Shown here piece after piece: positions 1-23,123 of a DNA stretch of 64,000 nucleotides (its first letter is position 1; each line of letters begins with the position of its first letter). Where the stretch lies: contig NC_088647.1 in assembly GCF_964019385.1 (NCBI RefSeq), forward strand, positions 6,095,075 to 6,159,074, given 5' to 3'. This DNA is from Sycon ciliatum. Taxonomy: Eukaryota; Porifera; Calcarea; Leucosolenida; Sycettidae. The notes under the pieces are model-generated. The model had not been told where the DNA came from, ran no database searches, and saw only the letters and a program-made list of their open reading frames with translations. Both the position numbers and the translations under genes were made by a program.

Positions 1-1170
1 TTGCAAGTAGTAGTGACAGTCTCAGTAACTCCGCACCGCACGTATTGGACCGGAGCATGCTGTTGCCGTGTTGGCGGCTTGGCGCATGCGTTATTCCAAA
101 TTTGGACAACCATGCAGTCCCTGATTTGATTTGACAGAGAAATATGCGTTTTAGAAGTAGGCAGACACTTGAAATGAAGGAGCTGCATTTGGAGAGCATA
201 CTACCGGTATACCGTGCTGCTCACGGAAATCCGATCAAGACTGTGCGAATGCCACGCCGGACGCTGTGCAGCCCTGTGAACACTGCCTGTCTGGAATCGT
301 GAATGTCTGGAATCGTGAACTTTTGTAGGGCGCAAACTCGCATGATCATCGGATTTCATAGTGCTCGTACAATGTAATAATTATATGTTTAAGTGGTATC
401 AAGAGTACATAACCCATAATGGGGTTATGTACTCTTGATGGTATGCGTAGGCTACATGAAGAAACATTCTACAGCTGTATCGCCCATGATCTACCGTCGG
501 ATTTTAAATCAAGGCCAATGCCCGCTGGTGATTTGCTAGCAGACCTTGAGCGCGAGCAAGGACTTATCTAAAAAGCTTCATCATCAACAACATCATGTCA
601 CCTGACTAAAACAGGCGAACAGCACTCCAGGAAATGCGAAAATTCACTGCCTTGTCATGTTTCAAGGTCTGGCCACATCCATCTTCATGATTTTACAAAG
701 CGACCGGTTTGCATACCGGTACATATGTTGCTAGTACTTGTACCAGTACGGTACAGGCATTATCTATGTGTATTTGAGAACGGTATGCCATGCTGGTGAT
801 TGCATTGTGAAAGCTAAATACCATTCCAATACTCAAGTAGCCAACAAAAATGTGGCGCAAGGCAGGAACACCATTCACTGACTCAAGCACTCTTGCACCT
901 CCTGGTGACCTTCAAGAGAAAGCTGAAACAACCGGTAACCAGCCCATTACCCGCCTCCACATGCCCCTCACACCGTGCACACGTTTATACCTGCACGGCG
1001 GCAGCATAGCATTTGTTTGAGCATCTTGCGGTACAGTGGGGAGCACCCAAGCAACGTCTCATACTAGTATTCGGATGGAACCAATTCCCTGGGTTCGTTT
1101 GTGCAGACGTGTATGTCTGGGCTGTACACATGCAGCGGGATTGCTTTCATAATCTGTGGGTGTACTATTA
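1..1170. other. Non-coding stretch, no gene recognised
   Basis: No open frame here resembles a known protein family and no exon with convincing splice sites was found. The only structured element is the 40-bp palindrome at 399-438, listed separately. The rest is unclassified intergenic sequence. Confidence 0.5.
399..438. repeat. Short palindromic insertion (TCAAGAGTACATAACCC family)
   Basis: Two 17-bp perfect inverted arms (399-415 and 422-438) surround a 6-nt spacer. They are flanked by the direct repeat TGGTA at 394-398 and 439-443, as expected for a duplicated target. The same arm sequence ends the larger element at 18859-19140 and recurs near 1174 and 1671-1710. This suggests a MITE family reduced here to its terminal repeats. 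The superfamily is not assigned. Confidence 0.55.
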
Positions 1171-1173
1171 TTA

Positions 1174-1710
1174 TCAAGAGTACATAACCCGTCCCCCGGG
1201 GTTAACTAACTGTTACTTATGTACTCTTCTACTACTGTTGTGCCCAGCGCGGGCTTGCGACTAGTTTGTTTGGAGGTGACAGCGTTGCGAATGACCGAGG
1301 GTCCTCGACGTCTGTCTCACCGTCCAGGAGCGACACTGACTCACGCTGCTATCTGGTGTTCACGAGGTGTTTGTCGCGCTGGAAGCGGAGCGTCTCTGTA
1401 AGTTTGTATCCCTGGTGATGTTTGTGCCTGGAGAGCACTATATAAGTGGTGCTCTTCAGGCACAATCTTCCTCAGCCTACTCAAGCTCAACTGATGAGGG
1501 GTGAATTCCCCGAAACACTGTGTATTGAGCAGGGAGTGGTGCTTTCTTGCAGGTTTGCCGAGTCGAAGGTTCGATGGACTTCTCGTGTGCTCTGGATGGC
1601 AGTCGTGAGTCAGTCAAGTGTCAAGTAAAGTCGGCGGAATAGCGCGAGCTCCGGTGTGGGGAGCGAACCTTTCTTATGTACTCTTGATTATAATAAATCA
1701 AGAGTACATA
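1174..1710. repeat. Region bounded by TCAAGAGTACATAA-type inverted repeats
   Basis: The motif TCAAGAGTACATAACCC occurs at about 1176 and its inverted form TTATGTACTCTTGA at about 1673-1686. A further direct copy lies at about 1697. The interval may be one non-autonomous element of about 0.5 kb of the same family as 399-438 and 18859-19140. It contains a hairpin at about 1421-1464 with TATATAA in its loop. Boundaries and target duplication are not secure. Confidence 0.3.
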
Positions 1711-1715
1711 TAAAG

Positions 1716-1755
1716 CAGGGAGTCGTAAAATACCGGGGTATTTTACGACTCCCTG
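1716..1755. mobile_element. 40-bp palindromic hAT-like mini-MITE
   Basis: A perfect palindrome begins CAGGGAGTCG and ends CGACTCCCTG, with a 2-nt centre. The 8-bp repeat ATATAAAG lies immediately on both sides (1708-1715 and 1756-1763). CAGGG ends and an 8-bp duplication match the hAT superfamily rules. The element consists of only its two terminal repeats. Confidence 0.6.
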
Positions 1756-1812
1756 ATATAAAGTAACAGTTACAAACAAGGCCGGTCTAGGAAGCTCGAG
1801 GTAGAGTGCTCA

Positions 1813-2199
1813 ATGTACGAATGTACAGAGCAGTATACACACACAACAGAGGCGAAAGGCTGTGTTAGCTGTAAATTAAAGTTTCACGCATCGGAGCGAT
1901 CATCGGACAGCAGCATTCACTATCTGACCATCAGCGCTGGCATGAAGACGGTAGATTTCCTGGATGTGACACTGGATTTGTCAACAGGGAAACACCAACC
2001 ATACCGGAAGCCGAACAACAAGCCCGTCTATGTCCACCAACTTTCCAATCACCCACCGGCCATCATCCAACAATTGCCAAAGACGATCAGCAGACGACTA
2101 ACAGACATATCAAATGACCGACACATATTTGAGGAATCGGCACCAGCGTACAACGGTGCCCTCAGAGAGAGTGGATACGTGGAACGAGTCGAGTACATG
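1813..2199 (+). pseudogene. Penelope-like RT C-terminal segment
   Basis: The translated segment (about 129 residues) contains the stretch around MKTVDFLDVTLDL, the HPPAIIQQLPKTISRRL helix and the final ESGY. These match the thumb and post-catalytic region of Penelope-like reverse transcriptases. The catalytic palm is absent upstream. The frame stops two bases into the inserted LINE and resumes at 3788 with EERKEETGRRKK, as in intact relatives. Confidence 0.75.
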
Positions 2200-3781
2200 T
2201 AGAAGTTTATTTAACGTCGCACCACAAACAGGCGATTTCGCCTCCTTTGATACATGTGGACGACAGAAGGAATGAGAGAGAGGGGGGGGGGACAGAAGTA
2301 TGGAGAGAGGAAGGGTAGAAATAAATAAGCAATCAACCTCAGGGCTACACCAAAGCAAAAACGGAATGGGAACATACTATATACAAAATAGCTTCATACA
2401 TATATTGCAAAACACGTTTACTATTCTTCAGTCCGCTATACCACAGAAACACACTAGCCGAAGAGCATTTAAACGGAGCCATGATGCGCTTTTAGCAGGG
2501 CACAGAACTGAAGGTGGCTGGGCTCGGAACGGAGATCAGGCGGGAGCTGGTTCCACAGGACTGCGCCGATGAACTGCATGGTCGCTCGACCCGCAGGACC
2601 GGGCCAAAAATGGTACTCGAACGAGGTGATGTGCTGCTCCCCGAGTGCGGTCACCAGTAACTCTCACGAAGAAGCTGGTGAAGAGGGAGCTAGCTCGGGA
2701 GAACAGACAACGACGGACAAAGATGAGGAGCTTAATGTTAAACATGTCCTCCAGGGTGGTGAGGCGGAGCTGTTCAAAGATCGGGCTCGTGCGCGACCAC
2801 GGTGGCAGACCGAAGAAGCCGCGGATAGCGCACTTCGTTAGACGTGTGAGGGGCTCCATATTGCCAATTTGAAGTGACGGATAAAAGGCGTTGGAGGCGT
2901 ACGACAACCTACCCTGGATCATCGACCTGTAAAACAGGATCTTTGACGCCAGGGTGAGGCTTCGGCGGCTCCGCCACAGCGCACCTACTGACTTCCGCAC
3001 CTGCTGGATTGTGTGATTGACGTGAGGCTCCCAGGAGAGCTGCCCATCTACCATTACGCCCAGGTACCGCGCTTGTTCCACAACTGCAAGGGCTGCATTC
3101 CCACAGCGAATTCGAATGTTATCTGTGTCAGGGGCTGGGCCTCTTGGGGTAATCAACAGAGCTTGCGTTTTCTTTTGGTTCAGCATTAGCCCGCGGTCCT
3201 CCAACCACTGCGACAGGCCAGTGATGGCTGTGCTTAGAGAAGAGCACACTTGTTCGCAACTGCCCGAGGCTTCAATTGCAATGTCGTCTGCAAATTCCTG
3301 GTTTGTGACCTGCTGGGGCAAGCAGCATCGAAGGTTACGGATGTATAGTGTGAACAGGAGGGGGCCGAGGACGGATCCTTGCGGCACCCCTCGACTGCAT
3401 GCGACGTATTCCGAGCAATTTCCGCCCACGACTACGCGTTGAAGCCGCTCACTCAGGTAACTAGTGAACCATATCTGGACAGTACCGCCGACCCCAATGT
3501 CGGATAGCTCCTGTGCCAAGATGGTGTGTTTGACACAGTCGAAAGCCTTCGACATATCCACGAATATCACACCTGTGAGTTTGCGCTCATACTTCGCTTT
3601 CAGCCAGCGATTGACAGCTAGCACAAGAGCGTCCTCCGTACTGTGGTTCTTCCTGTACGCGAACTGCGAGTCAGGGAGAATACTGTGATCGGTCAGAAAG
3701 GATGTAAGCTGAGCTTTGACGATCTTCTCGAGGAGGCGAGAAACGACTGGTAGTAGAGAAATAGGTCGATAGGCAGTAGGC
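2200..3781 (-). mobile_element. 5'-truncated non-LTR retrotransposon (LINE) inserted in the Penelope-like element
   Basis: The insertion is flanked by the hexamer TACATG at 2194-2199 and 3782-3787, a short target duplication. On the minus strand the 3' end reads GCGACGTTAAATAAACTTCTA-like sequence, with AATAAA close to the terminus. Only the distal part of the reverse transcriptase is present, which is the usual result of incomplete target-primed reverse transcription. The clade (Jockey/CR1/I-like) was not resolved. Confidence 0.8.
2469..3781 (-). pseudogene. LINE reverse transcriptase, truncated
   Basis: The frame reads from the 5' break through a YRPISLLP block and VFVDMSKAFD-type motif A (seen as VIFVDMSKAFDCV). 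It continues through CSRGVPQGSVLGPLLF and the catalytic FADD box (QEFADDIAI). After about residue 330 of the visible ORF a frameshift near 2600 moves the reading frame. The typical C-terminal LWNQLPPDLRSE block then ends at a stop at 2469. The endonuclease and first ORF are missing. The catalytic aspartates remain, but truncation and frameshift make it non-functional. Confidence 0.85.
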
Positions 3782-3787
3782 TACATG

Positions 3788-4207
3788 GAAGAGAGGAAGG
3801 AGGAGACAGGACGAAGAAAGAAAAATAGGCGGCGCAACATCACTTGGTACAACCCACCCTTTAGCAAGAATGTGGCCACAGACATCGCACACAAATTCCT
3901 CCGACTCCTCGACACACACTTCCCTCACGGCTGCCGATTGCGTCAGATATTTAACCGCAACACCGTCAAAGTTAGCTATTCATGTATGCCGAATATGTCC
4001 GCAATAGTCAAATCCCACAACCATGTTCAAAGGAAGAGACAAACACAGGACAAGAACGTCCCCGACAAACGATGCAACTGCCGAGACAACTTAGCATCTG
4101 CCCAATGGACGGCGACTGCCAAGTACGATGCATCGTGTACAAGGCAACAGTCCAGCACACCGGAAGAGAGCAGCGGCACGAGTACCTTGGCCTAACGGAA
4201 CCACCCT
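3788..4207 (+). pseudogene. Penelope-like RT end and GIY-YIG endonuclease N-part
   Basis: The segment includes RRRNITWYNPPFSKNV, the HFPHGCRLRQIFNRN linker, the VKVSYSCMPNM block and the Cys-rich CNCRD run. It then passes to VYKATV and EYLGLTEPPF, which is the start of the GIY-YIG nuclease fold. A frameshift lies near 4083-4092, between CNCRDN and LSICPMDGDC. The ORF breaks at 4208 at the inserted TTAA element and continues at 4838. Confidence 0.8.
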
Positions 4208-4211
4208 TTAA

Positions 4212-4833
4212 CCCTATAAGTATAACGCCTATAGGACGGATATATCCGCCAGACTGTACAGTGCATGATGAGGTGACTTCAAACTTTCGTCATTCAGTCA
4301 ATCCTTGTTCGAATTCAACAAACGAAAGGTCTAATCGTATCAGAAAAGCCTCAGCTGTCGGCTCCAAAAAACCCGAAGACGATCCGAGGTCATGGCGCAG
4401 AGTTACGACACTCGAACGAAATTCGCGTGGGCGAGTCGGCTCGCGCGGCGTAAAATTTGAAACGCCAGCTAGCAAGGGATTTTCCCTGACTCGCTGGCGA
4501 CGCGTGCACGACTGGCATACGTCATTTTCAAGCTGCATTTTGAAGCTCTCTCCTGCAAAAAAATTGACCGTTCTGCGATCGATATTGTTGAAATGGCTGA
4601 GAATTTAGTACCGCGCTCGCAGGTCTGGCATTGGAGCGCTCAGATCGCGCTGCGGCGTTACTCCTACGACTCTATCAATTGAGAACTGGGTATGGCTGTG
4701 TTCGTCTTGGAGAGAGCTTTCCATAGAGCCCGAGATTGTTGGAATACTCCAAAGGATATCGAAATTACAGTCAGATGAAAATGTGAGTTTGTGAATTTCA
4801 TGCATCTCCTGAAATAATTTAGGCTCTAAAGGG
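4212..4833. mobile_element. Non-autonomous piggyBac-type element (TTAA MITE)
   Basis: The element is flanked by TTAA on both sides (4208-4211 and 4834-4837). It begins CCCTATAAG and ends CTCTAAAGGG, as piggyBac-type ends do (CCCT..AGGG next to TTAA). It holds no transposase ORF. Precise removal, leaving one TTAA, rejoins the GIY-YIG reading frame as EPPFKQRYNNH, which shows where and how it entered. Confidence 0.8.
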
Positions 4834-4837
4834 TTAA

Positions 4838-5141
4838 ACAGAGATACAACAATCACATGAGCACGACGAGGCATGAGAGGATGGAAAAAAGCACGGAGCT
4901 GTCCAAGTGCATATGGAAGCTCAAGCGGAAGATCACTCCGCACTCTGTCAAATGGGCCGTCGTCACCAAGGCCCAGGCCTACTCGAACGCGACCAAGCGG
5001 TGTCCCCTATGCCTGGCTGAGAAACTGGAGATCCTGGAAGAAGACAAAACGGTCAACATCAACAAAAGGTCGGAGTTGGTGTCGAAATGCAGACACGAGA
5101 ACAAGTATTACCTGTCCAGATTCTCACCATCAGTTACATGA
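4838..5141 (+). pseudogene. GIY-YIG endonuclease C-terminal part of the Penelope-like element
   Basis: The sequence resumes with RYNNH and then has the helix STELSKCIWKLKR, the KAQAYSNATKRCPLCLAEK zinc-like cluster and KRSELVSKCRHENKYYL. This is the usual end of Penelope-like GIY-YIG domains. The reading frame is intact to a TGA at 5139-5141. Confidence 0.8.
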
Positions 5142-5510
5142 GTTTTTCAACATGGCGCAACCTGCACCAGGTTTGGCGCCATGGTGCTTTCTCTCTCCCT
5201 CTTCACTCCTGCTGTGGTCTTGCGCTACTGTCGCTATCGCCTTTGATGACTCGGTAACACTGCCCTGTTATCGCCTCTATTCTCACCTATATCTCTCACA
5301 AAACAACTCAATACCATTGTCCCAATGCCACGTCTTCACTTCGCACACATGCACTAACTTCCACACTAGCATCAAATACTAGTATCTAGGCCTGCTCGTA
5401 GAGAATTCGATAGTGAATGCTGCTGTCTGATGATCGCTCCGATGCGTGAAACTTTCAGTTACAGCTAACACAGCCTTTCGCCTCTGTTGTGTGTCTAAGT
5501 AACAGTTACA

Positions 5511-6869
5511 TAATTATTATGTACCATGATATGCGTGTGATGCTTGCATGGTACATGTACAATATGTACATGTGTATTTGTGAACGTCATTGTACAGATC
5601 ATGATAGTAAAAGAAGGTATACTTTTGATATAGCATGGACGGAACGGCGGTCAACCAAATGTCCCCCAGGCCAAGGCAAGGGGGTGGGGTGCTGCATACA
5701 TGCACATGTATACTGTGACGCTGGCGATTGCGGTATGACGGATACTTCACAAAACACTTGTTACCCATGCAGAGGCTGCACACTTTGCTTTTCACAGAAT
5801 AAATAGCCGCACCATGGCAAAAGGGTGCTTACGGCAAAAATTGGTCTAATGCACTTAGTCTTTTGGTAGACTCCCAGATCCTGGGTACAAGGTTATAGCC
5901 AGAACAAACGTGAAAGGGGGGAGAAATCATGGAGATCATCGGACGCATATTTTGTGATTTTCCGTCATTTTGGCCACTACTTTCACCCATACCAGTAAGC
6001 AACTGACCAACTATTACTTCCATTCCCTGTATTTATTCACTAATTCAGCGGCCACTGGAACTCGCCATGAGCACGGTTTTCAGAGTTACATGGTTGTATG
6101 TAAGTGATGAATAAGATGCGATGGCTCACACAACCGTGCTGCGCTGCACTGCTACATCAGTATTATGTACATGATGCGTACTCATCATGCATACCAAAAG
6201 GTGGCGCTCGCACTCTGAAAGGTGGCGCGTTCATTTTGTTCGTTTGTTTGTAAGTGCTTATTTTACTTCGCACATAAAACGGGAACTAGGCCCAATAACA
6301 AAAAGCCGGATATTGGAAGGGGGGGGGGGGAGTGAAGGAGGGCGCAGCGCCCCTCTATGTCGCTTTGGCGAGAACCCTGACAACTCTCACTTATCACTTT
6401 GAACTGATTCACCTTTTGGTTCTCACAATGTGACATTGATGGTATATAATTACACTGTACTATGAACACTGTGTAGTGTGTACTACTGAGAATGACATCA
6501 ACACAGTCCTGCATAGTAGGGTGGTTTAAAATAAATGATCAAATCAGTACTGCAAGACCGATGGCAATCCATAGACGCCATTCCTGTACAAGTGCCATGC
6601 ACACACACACAGTATTGCAGGCAAGGGTCATTGACATCTGCAGGTAACACCGGCGTGGCCTGGCTGCTAATTGCAAATCGCGATCCACGAGCCAAAACGC
6701 GGCCTAAAACAAACGGCTAGATAACAAGCTTTTCAACAATGCAATAACAAGGTCAACAAAATTACTCGTCCTCAAGTCATGTTTCATCATTGGATGCCTT
6801 CTCAGATGGGGGAAATTATTCCACTAGTAGGCATGGCACTGTTTTGCCTCATCTTCACGGGGCTTGGTC
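5511..6869. other. Intergenic region without recognised gene
   Basis: Short open frames here have no recognisable domains. A G tract sits at about 6321-6331. The stretch downstream of the CFAP53 stop (below 6870) should contain that gene's 3' untranslated region on the minus strand, but its polyadenylation site was not fixed. Confidence 0.4.
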
Positions 6870-19728
<12,859 letters not shown>

Positions 19729-21300
19729 CTGTGCACAAACAGAAGACGTCAAAGCATGGTGGCCGAGAATGCGAGACAGGGGCACGCAACTTAACAACTT
19801 GGCTAGGGTGCTGATTGCCGGTAGCTAAGCAGCCAGGCAGTGTTGACTCTGGCCACATGCACGTGGACATCATGTGTTCTGTGACTGAGTACCGCCGAGC
19901 GCTGCAGCTCAACATGACACCGTACTACTCTGCATGCTGTTCCCTAGCCATCGCAAAGCTACACCACAGAAAGCTGGGGACTTCTCACACTTTCCACCAG
20001 TATAATGTGCTACAGCTTCAAGTTCTTTTTCACCCACGGGCCGTGGGTGTTGGGGTAACTGTTACCCCAAGGCATTTAGGCACTTCAAGCCGGATCTTTC
20101 CAGAGTTCCTTGACTTTAGCTACACCATGTTGTGTCATGCACATTTAAGGCAGACCAACTCTGGACAGAACAGTACTGATTGGATTACTTTAGTTGGAGC
20201 GCAGTGGGTTATCCAGTGACCTGGCAGTGGTGATGCGTGAACTCAGGTGCGATGCCCGCCGTGCTAGGAACAGCAATGCTAGTGCGTGCCGGCTTGATAG
20301 ATGGTGCGAGCTCTATCAGCGGCCGCCGCCGCCCTGGAATCCGCACAAGGCAGGGGAAGTGGGTACCCATATCACCAAAGCACCTAGCTAGGAGTTGTGA
20401 GCCCAAAAACATGTAGTTCAACAGTTCGCCCAAAGGGCATTAGCCACACACCTAACACCGAGGCCAATCCTCGCGTAAATCCATCGTACATGAAGCAATG
20501 TTGCCATGTGGTGTGTAAGCCGGCCAGCCCCTGTACTTGTGGTGTGAAAGACACTTCGCCTTGTAACCTACACAGATTCACCAGTGCGCCATACATAATG
20601 CTATGTGGTGGTGAGATATGTGGTGGTGAGATATGTGACGGTGAGATTTGAGTGACAGGAAGGGATTGGCGAAGAGTGACGAAGACACGTACACACCACC
20701 TGGAATTCTACATCAGTGTTCTACATCAGTGTTCTACATCAGTGTGCGCTGTGCACCCAGGACGTAAATATACATTCTTGGTGGGCATAGAAATATAAGA
20801 TATTAGCGGTGAAAGGGATGCTACTCTTTTCTAATGACCGCCTTGATAGCGTATCATGCTAGGTTCTCCGTAACACTATGACATGTACTTATACCAGCAT
20901 ATGTGCTCCTTCCGGTCATTGTATTGAAGTTTTTCAGCTGCATGTAGCTTTGTAAGGGGTGTTTGTGCAGGGTACATTCTCTCTTTTCCCGTTTTCGTTC
21001 ATGCACTATTCAACCTGGATCTTCCTAAATATACTGTGAGATAGTGGTATTGACTTGACTTGATATTCTTGAGTACTTGCACTACAATCACGCAGAAAAT
21101 GTAGCTGATCAAAGCAGTCAAGCAACTCCACTTACGATTCCCACCGCGTTGGGTGTGTGCCCGGGTATCTCCCGGGTTCTCCGCCTTCGTTGCAGCTCCA
21201 TTGGCGCTTCGATAGCTCGATATTTTAGGTTTCTGCTTTGGACAATTACTATACTACTCGGCCGCGTTGCAGCAGTGTCGATCGATGGCGGAGCCGCTCT
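19729..21300. other. Region expected to hold the 5' end of CFAP53
   Basis: The first exon and promoter of CFAP53 should lie here on the minus strand, but no ATG-containing exon with a phase-0 donor could be chosen with confidence. A minus-strand frame at 20209-20433 ends at a possible CCAG/GT donor near 20220 and is only a weak candidate. Confidence 0.3.
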
Positions 21301-21317
21301 AAGCCCAGAATGGTCAG

Positions 21318-21546
21318 ATATCTATAAAAGTCTGTCATTAGGAAGAGAGTGAAGTGAGGTGTCGATGTTCTGGTTACCGAAAGCCTATCAGTCTTGACTT
21401 GAGTTCAGATATCAGCTGCACTGTATTATTCACTGGACAAGACACGGCGAGTCCACGGCTAGCGACGAGCCACCGCGAAACAAACTAAGTTACGTTGGAG
21501 GCAGCGATCCACACTACACCTACTGGGCAAGCACAGCGATAGCAGG
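21318..21546 (+). promoter_or_regulatory. TATA-bearing candidate first exon, or LTR edge
   Basis: A TATAAAAG box lies near 21323. About 220 bp further is a strong 5' splice site, GATAGCAG/GTGAGTAC, near 21546. No downstream coding exon was recognised. Alternatively, the TTGGAGGCAGCGATCC stretch near 21495 resembles a primer-binding site, which would make the upstream part an LTR. Neither reading is settled. Confidence 0.3.
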
Positions 21547-21887
21547 TGAGTACTCTTCCCGACTTTGTCGCAATGCCCGTTACTGCCGCTCTAGCTCTCT
21601 GTTCAGAACTTTACTCCAATGTTCTCTGATCTGAATGTCTGAATGCAAGCGTAATGCGAACCAAGTCAAAATAATTATCGTGATTCTGCGCTTGAAGTTG
21701 ATCGAACAGCCCACGCTTCGGCTGTCGAATCAGCTGCTTCGTCCAGCGTCTTCTCGACTCGATCGAAGAGTCGAACTCGGGCAAAGAAGTAGTTCAGGCT
21801 TTCAGGCGGGTGCCATAGAAACGCCACGGCTGAGTTGCTATGGAGTCTGTATCGAAAAAGCCCGTGTACTACCGGCGGTAGGCGGTA

Positions 21888-22073
21888 CAGTGGTCCCTCT
21901 ATAATCCGGCACCATTTGTGCCACGAAAATCTGCTGGATTACGGAGGGTGCTGGATTAACAAATCTGATTTACTGCTGCAATGTACATGAAGAGGAGATT
22001 TTGGCTACTGAAAATTGTGCTGGTTTATCGAGGGTGCTGGATTATAAAGTGCCGGATTAGAGAGGGACGACTG
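21888..22073. mobile_element. pogo/Tigger-like MITE
   Basis: Ends CAGTGGTCCCTCTATAATCC and GGATTAGAGAGGGACGACTG form about 25-bp inverted repeats flanked by TA (21886-21887, 22074-22075). CAGTGGTCCCTC-type ends with TA duplications are typical of pogo/Tigger elements. The element is 186 bp and non-coding. Confidence 0.75.
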
Positions 22074-22075
22074 TA

Positions 22076-23123
22076 ATACGAATAGTAATACTGCAATACT
22101 AATACTGTAATACTAATACTGTAATAGTAATACTAATACTAGACTGTTTACAATGATTATGTCTGTGCATTACATGACTGTATGGCATTAGTTCCCTGTT
22201 AACACATTGCAGAATGACTTATTATTATTATTATGTACCGGTACGTAACTCATGTCATACATACATATACATAGTCATCGTCGTAGTGTGGTATATCAAG
22301 TAGCATGACTTGTCTAAATCTCCTAACTAATTGCAAGAGTATACAATATACGTACGCCCCCAGGGGCCAAGGCAAGGGGCTTATTATGCTCTTGCTACTA
22401 CTAGTATTATTATATTACTTGGCCCAAGTCTTGGCAGCGTGTGGTACCAAAACAGTTTGTGTGATTTGGAACCAGTGGTTGTAAAATGCCTTCCCGGCCC
22501 AGTACGGGCTCCTGACCCGTTTGAAGGTACATGTACATGTACCTCCAAATGGCAGGTGCAAATGCTATCAAAGTCATACATGTTGTGTCCAAAAATGGAG
22601 ATGATCCCACCATGGAAAGTGCCTTGAGTCTTGTCCTACTTTCATAGTGTCCTCAGCATTCAAATGATTTGGTCTTTTATCTCTTTCATTTCTTCATTTT
22701 CATGTCAGACTTGGATGTTCAGCCTGAAGTTGATAGAGGGGCATGGAGAGAAATTACAAAGCTTCACTTTGAAAAATTGAATCTGTATTTACGGACGGTC
22801 CCTAACCGATCATGTGCTTCAACACCTACTTGAGCTTTGAAAGATTTATCCGCAGGCAAACGTAGAAGTTAGTTTTATGCAGTGCGGTATCCTATCCTGC
22901 ATAATGACACAACTGCCTACAACACACGGAACACATAGCAACTATGAAGAAAAGCTCAAGTGATAGTCGCTGGAAATCACACGGCTAAACATGTCACTGA
23001 CACTCATCCTGTCATAATCAGCAGGTTACAGAATAAAAGACTGAGATTCAGCTACAAGTCGTGCTGAAATGTCTGATCACATTGCATTCTGCTCAACTAC
23101 ATATACAGGCTCTGAAGTCAAAG
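22076..23123. other. Intergenic region without recognised gene
   Basis: It begins with an AATACT-rich simple repeat (22076-22145). Near 22738-22790 is a block (GGGCATGGAGAGAAATT..GCTTCACTTTGAA) that recurs on both sides of the GAGA satellite at 57526-57571 and near 57918-57950. The part next to 23124 should include the 3' untranslated region of the ankyrin/SOCS gene. Confidence 0.45.

Larger units (their letters stand above)
1775..5496 (+). mobile_element. Truncated Penelope-like retroelement with two nested insertions
   Basis: This interval is bounded by a 14-bp direct repeat AAGTAACAGTTACA (1761-1774 and 5497-5510), read as its target duplication. Inside both ends lies an 85-bp inverted repeat (1839-1923 and 5410-5494), which fits the terminal inverted repeat parts known from Penelope-like elements. 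Coding pieces at 1813-2199, 3788-4207 and 4838-5141 form the end of a Penelope reverse transcriptase followed by a GIY-YIG endonuclease. A LINE fragment (2200-3781) and a TTAA MITE (4212-4833) interrupt it. Without them about 1.5 kb of element remains, so most of the reverse transcriptase is missing at the 5' side. Confidence 0.75.
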
